Positions 63,701 through 64,000 of a DNA stretch of 64,000 nt are shown here, piece after piece (the stretch's first letter is position 1; each line of letters opens with the position of its first letter). The translations under genes and the position numbers were made by a program. The DNA is taken from positions 23,007,118 through 23,071,117 of the forward strand of contig NC_090280.1 in assembly GCF_037392515.1 (NCBI RefSeq). Direction: 5' to 3'. Under the pieces are notes generated by a model, which saw only the letters and a list, made by a program, of their open reading frames with translations, was not told where the DNA came from and searched no databases. The DNA comes from Haliotis asinina. Taxonomy: Eukaryota > Mollusca > Gastropoda > Lepetellida > Haliotidae.

Positions 63701-64000
63701 TGCTTTGTTAACAGCTCTACAGTATATGAAACACAGCAATCTGCGTAAATTTGTTGTTTTCTCAGATTCATTGTCCTGCCTTCAAGCACTTAAGAATCGC
63801 TCTCCTTCTCATCCACTCATTATTAATATTCTGGAATCATACCAGTCGTTATGCATGAACTCGTACATCATCGTCTTTTGCTGGCTGCCCAGCCACATGG
63901 GCATTAGAGGCAATTCCAAGGCTGATGCAGAGGCCAAGGCAGCCTTGGACAAGGAAATCTCTCCTTTTAGTATCTCGTATAGAGATTTTAGGCCCTGTAT
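60707..64000 (+). pseudogene. LINE ORF2: endonuclease, reverse transcriptase, RNase H
   Basis: ATG at 60707. Residues 1-215 are an APE-type endonuclease (QWNCRGLRNN, QETYM, GDLNGHNPLWG, SDHFP). The RT begins about residue 430 with APGPDNIHYQLL and PSNYRPISL. Near 62350 a small deletion after GFRKNHS shifts the frame. The RT continues at about 62352-63560 with FFDLEKAYDTAW, QGVPQGSILS and the catalytic FVDDF. A second shift near 63550 leads to RNase H: FTDGSKDGG, FTAEANAL, FSDSLSCL, WLPSHMGIRGNSKAD, open to the window end. Catalytic motifs are intact, but the two frameshifts make this copy non-autonomous. Confidence 0.85.

Larger units (their letters stand above)
58738..64000 (+). mobile_element. 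LINE with ORF1, endonuclease, RT and RNase H (I/Nimb-like)
   Basis: Starts 'gcgcccccacagggtgtcat' exactly where similarity to 39372 ends, so the 5' end is precise. 5' UTR about 0.8 kb, ORF1 59547-60704, ORF2 from 60707 running past the window. The order endonuclease, RT, RNase H and a multi-knuckle ORF1 fit the I superfamily (I, Nimb and kin). Two frame changes are seen in ORF2, so this copy is not intact. Confidence 0.85.

Overview
The window looks like animal nuclear DNA from a gastropod mollusc, most likely an abalone (Haliotis). This is inferred from AT-rich non-coding DNA, GT..AG spliced exons, CACT/GAGT simple tails and about two dozen copies of two short interspersed repeats that I associate with abalone genomes. 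There is no operon, CRISPR array or prokaryotic feature. The species was not verified by any search.
Host genes: the window is built around a family of immunoglobulin-domain receptors in inverted orientation. Locus A (+, 775..24092) and gene B (-, 56044..47126) face each other tail to tail. Their exons are nearly all phase 1-1: a signal exon, a V-like Ig exon, a C2-like Ig exon, an I-set-like Ig exon and a transmembrane exon. Two [micro-exon + tyrosine exon] pairs follow, then a second and related transmembrane exon, a third micro-exon and a terminal exon with two more YxxPhi motifs. The gene B exons sum to 1542 nt, an uninterrupted 513-residue frame. Copy C (-, about 36640..32513) and copy D (-, one V exon, 40648..40300) are damaged partial duplicates. 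The cytoplasmic motifs (YEEI, YQEI, YLTV, YERL) suggest a receptor signalling through SH2 proteins.
Layout: 0-0.7 kb is a repeat also found at 44.0-44.5 kb. Then come the first exons of A (0.8-1.7 kb) and a nested transposon block (2.25-7.87 kb: SINE split by a Ty3 fossil, itself hit by a mariner and another SINE). Mostly non-coding DNA with old transposon relics follows (7.9-15.1 kb), then the remaining A exons (12.7-24.1 kb), a Tc1 copy in the A 3' UTR (24.36-25.84 kb) and a probably single-copy stretch with one orphan terminal exon (27-32 kb). Copies C and D occupy 32-41 kb, non-coding DNA 41-44 kb, and sequence inverted relative to A with an internal 0.59-kb tandem duplication 44.5-47 kb. 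Gene B fills 47.1-56 kb. Its 5' flank, duplicated with that of C, runs to 58.74 kb, where a LINE with ORF1 and ORF2 (endonuclease, RT, RNase H) begins and runs off the window end.
Large-scale structure: about 32.02-39.37 kb and 52.37-58.74 kb are direct duplicates; about 17.1-27.0 kb and 44.5-53.1 kb are inverted duplicates. Many transposons can therefore be ordered in time because the empty site survives in the other copy.
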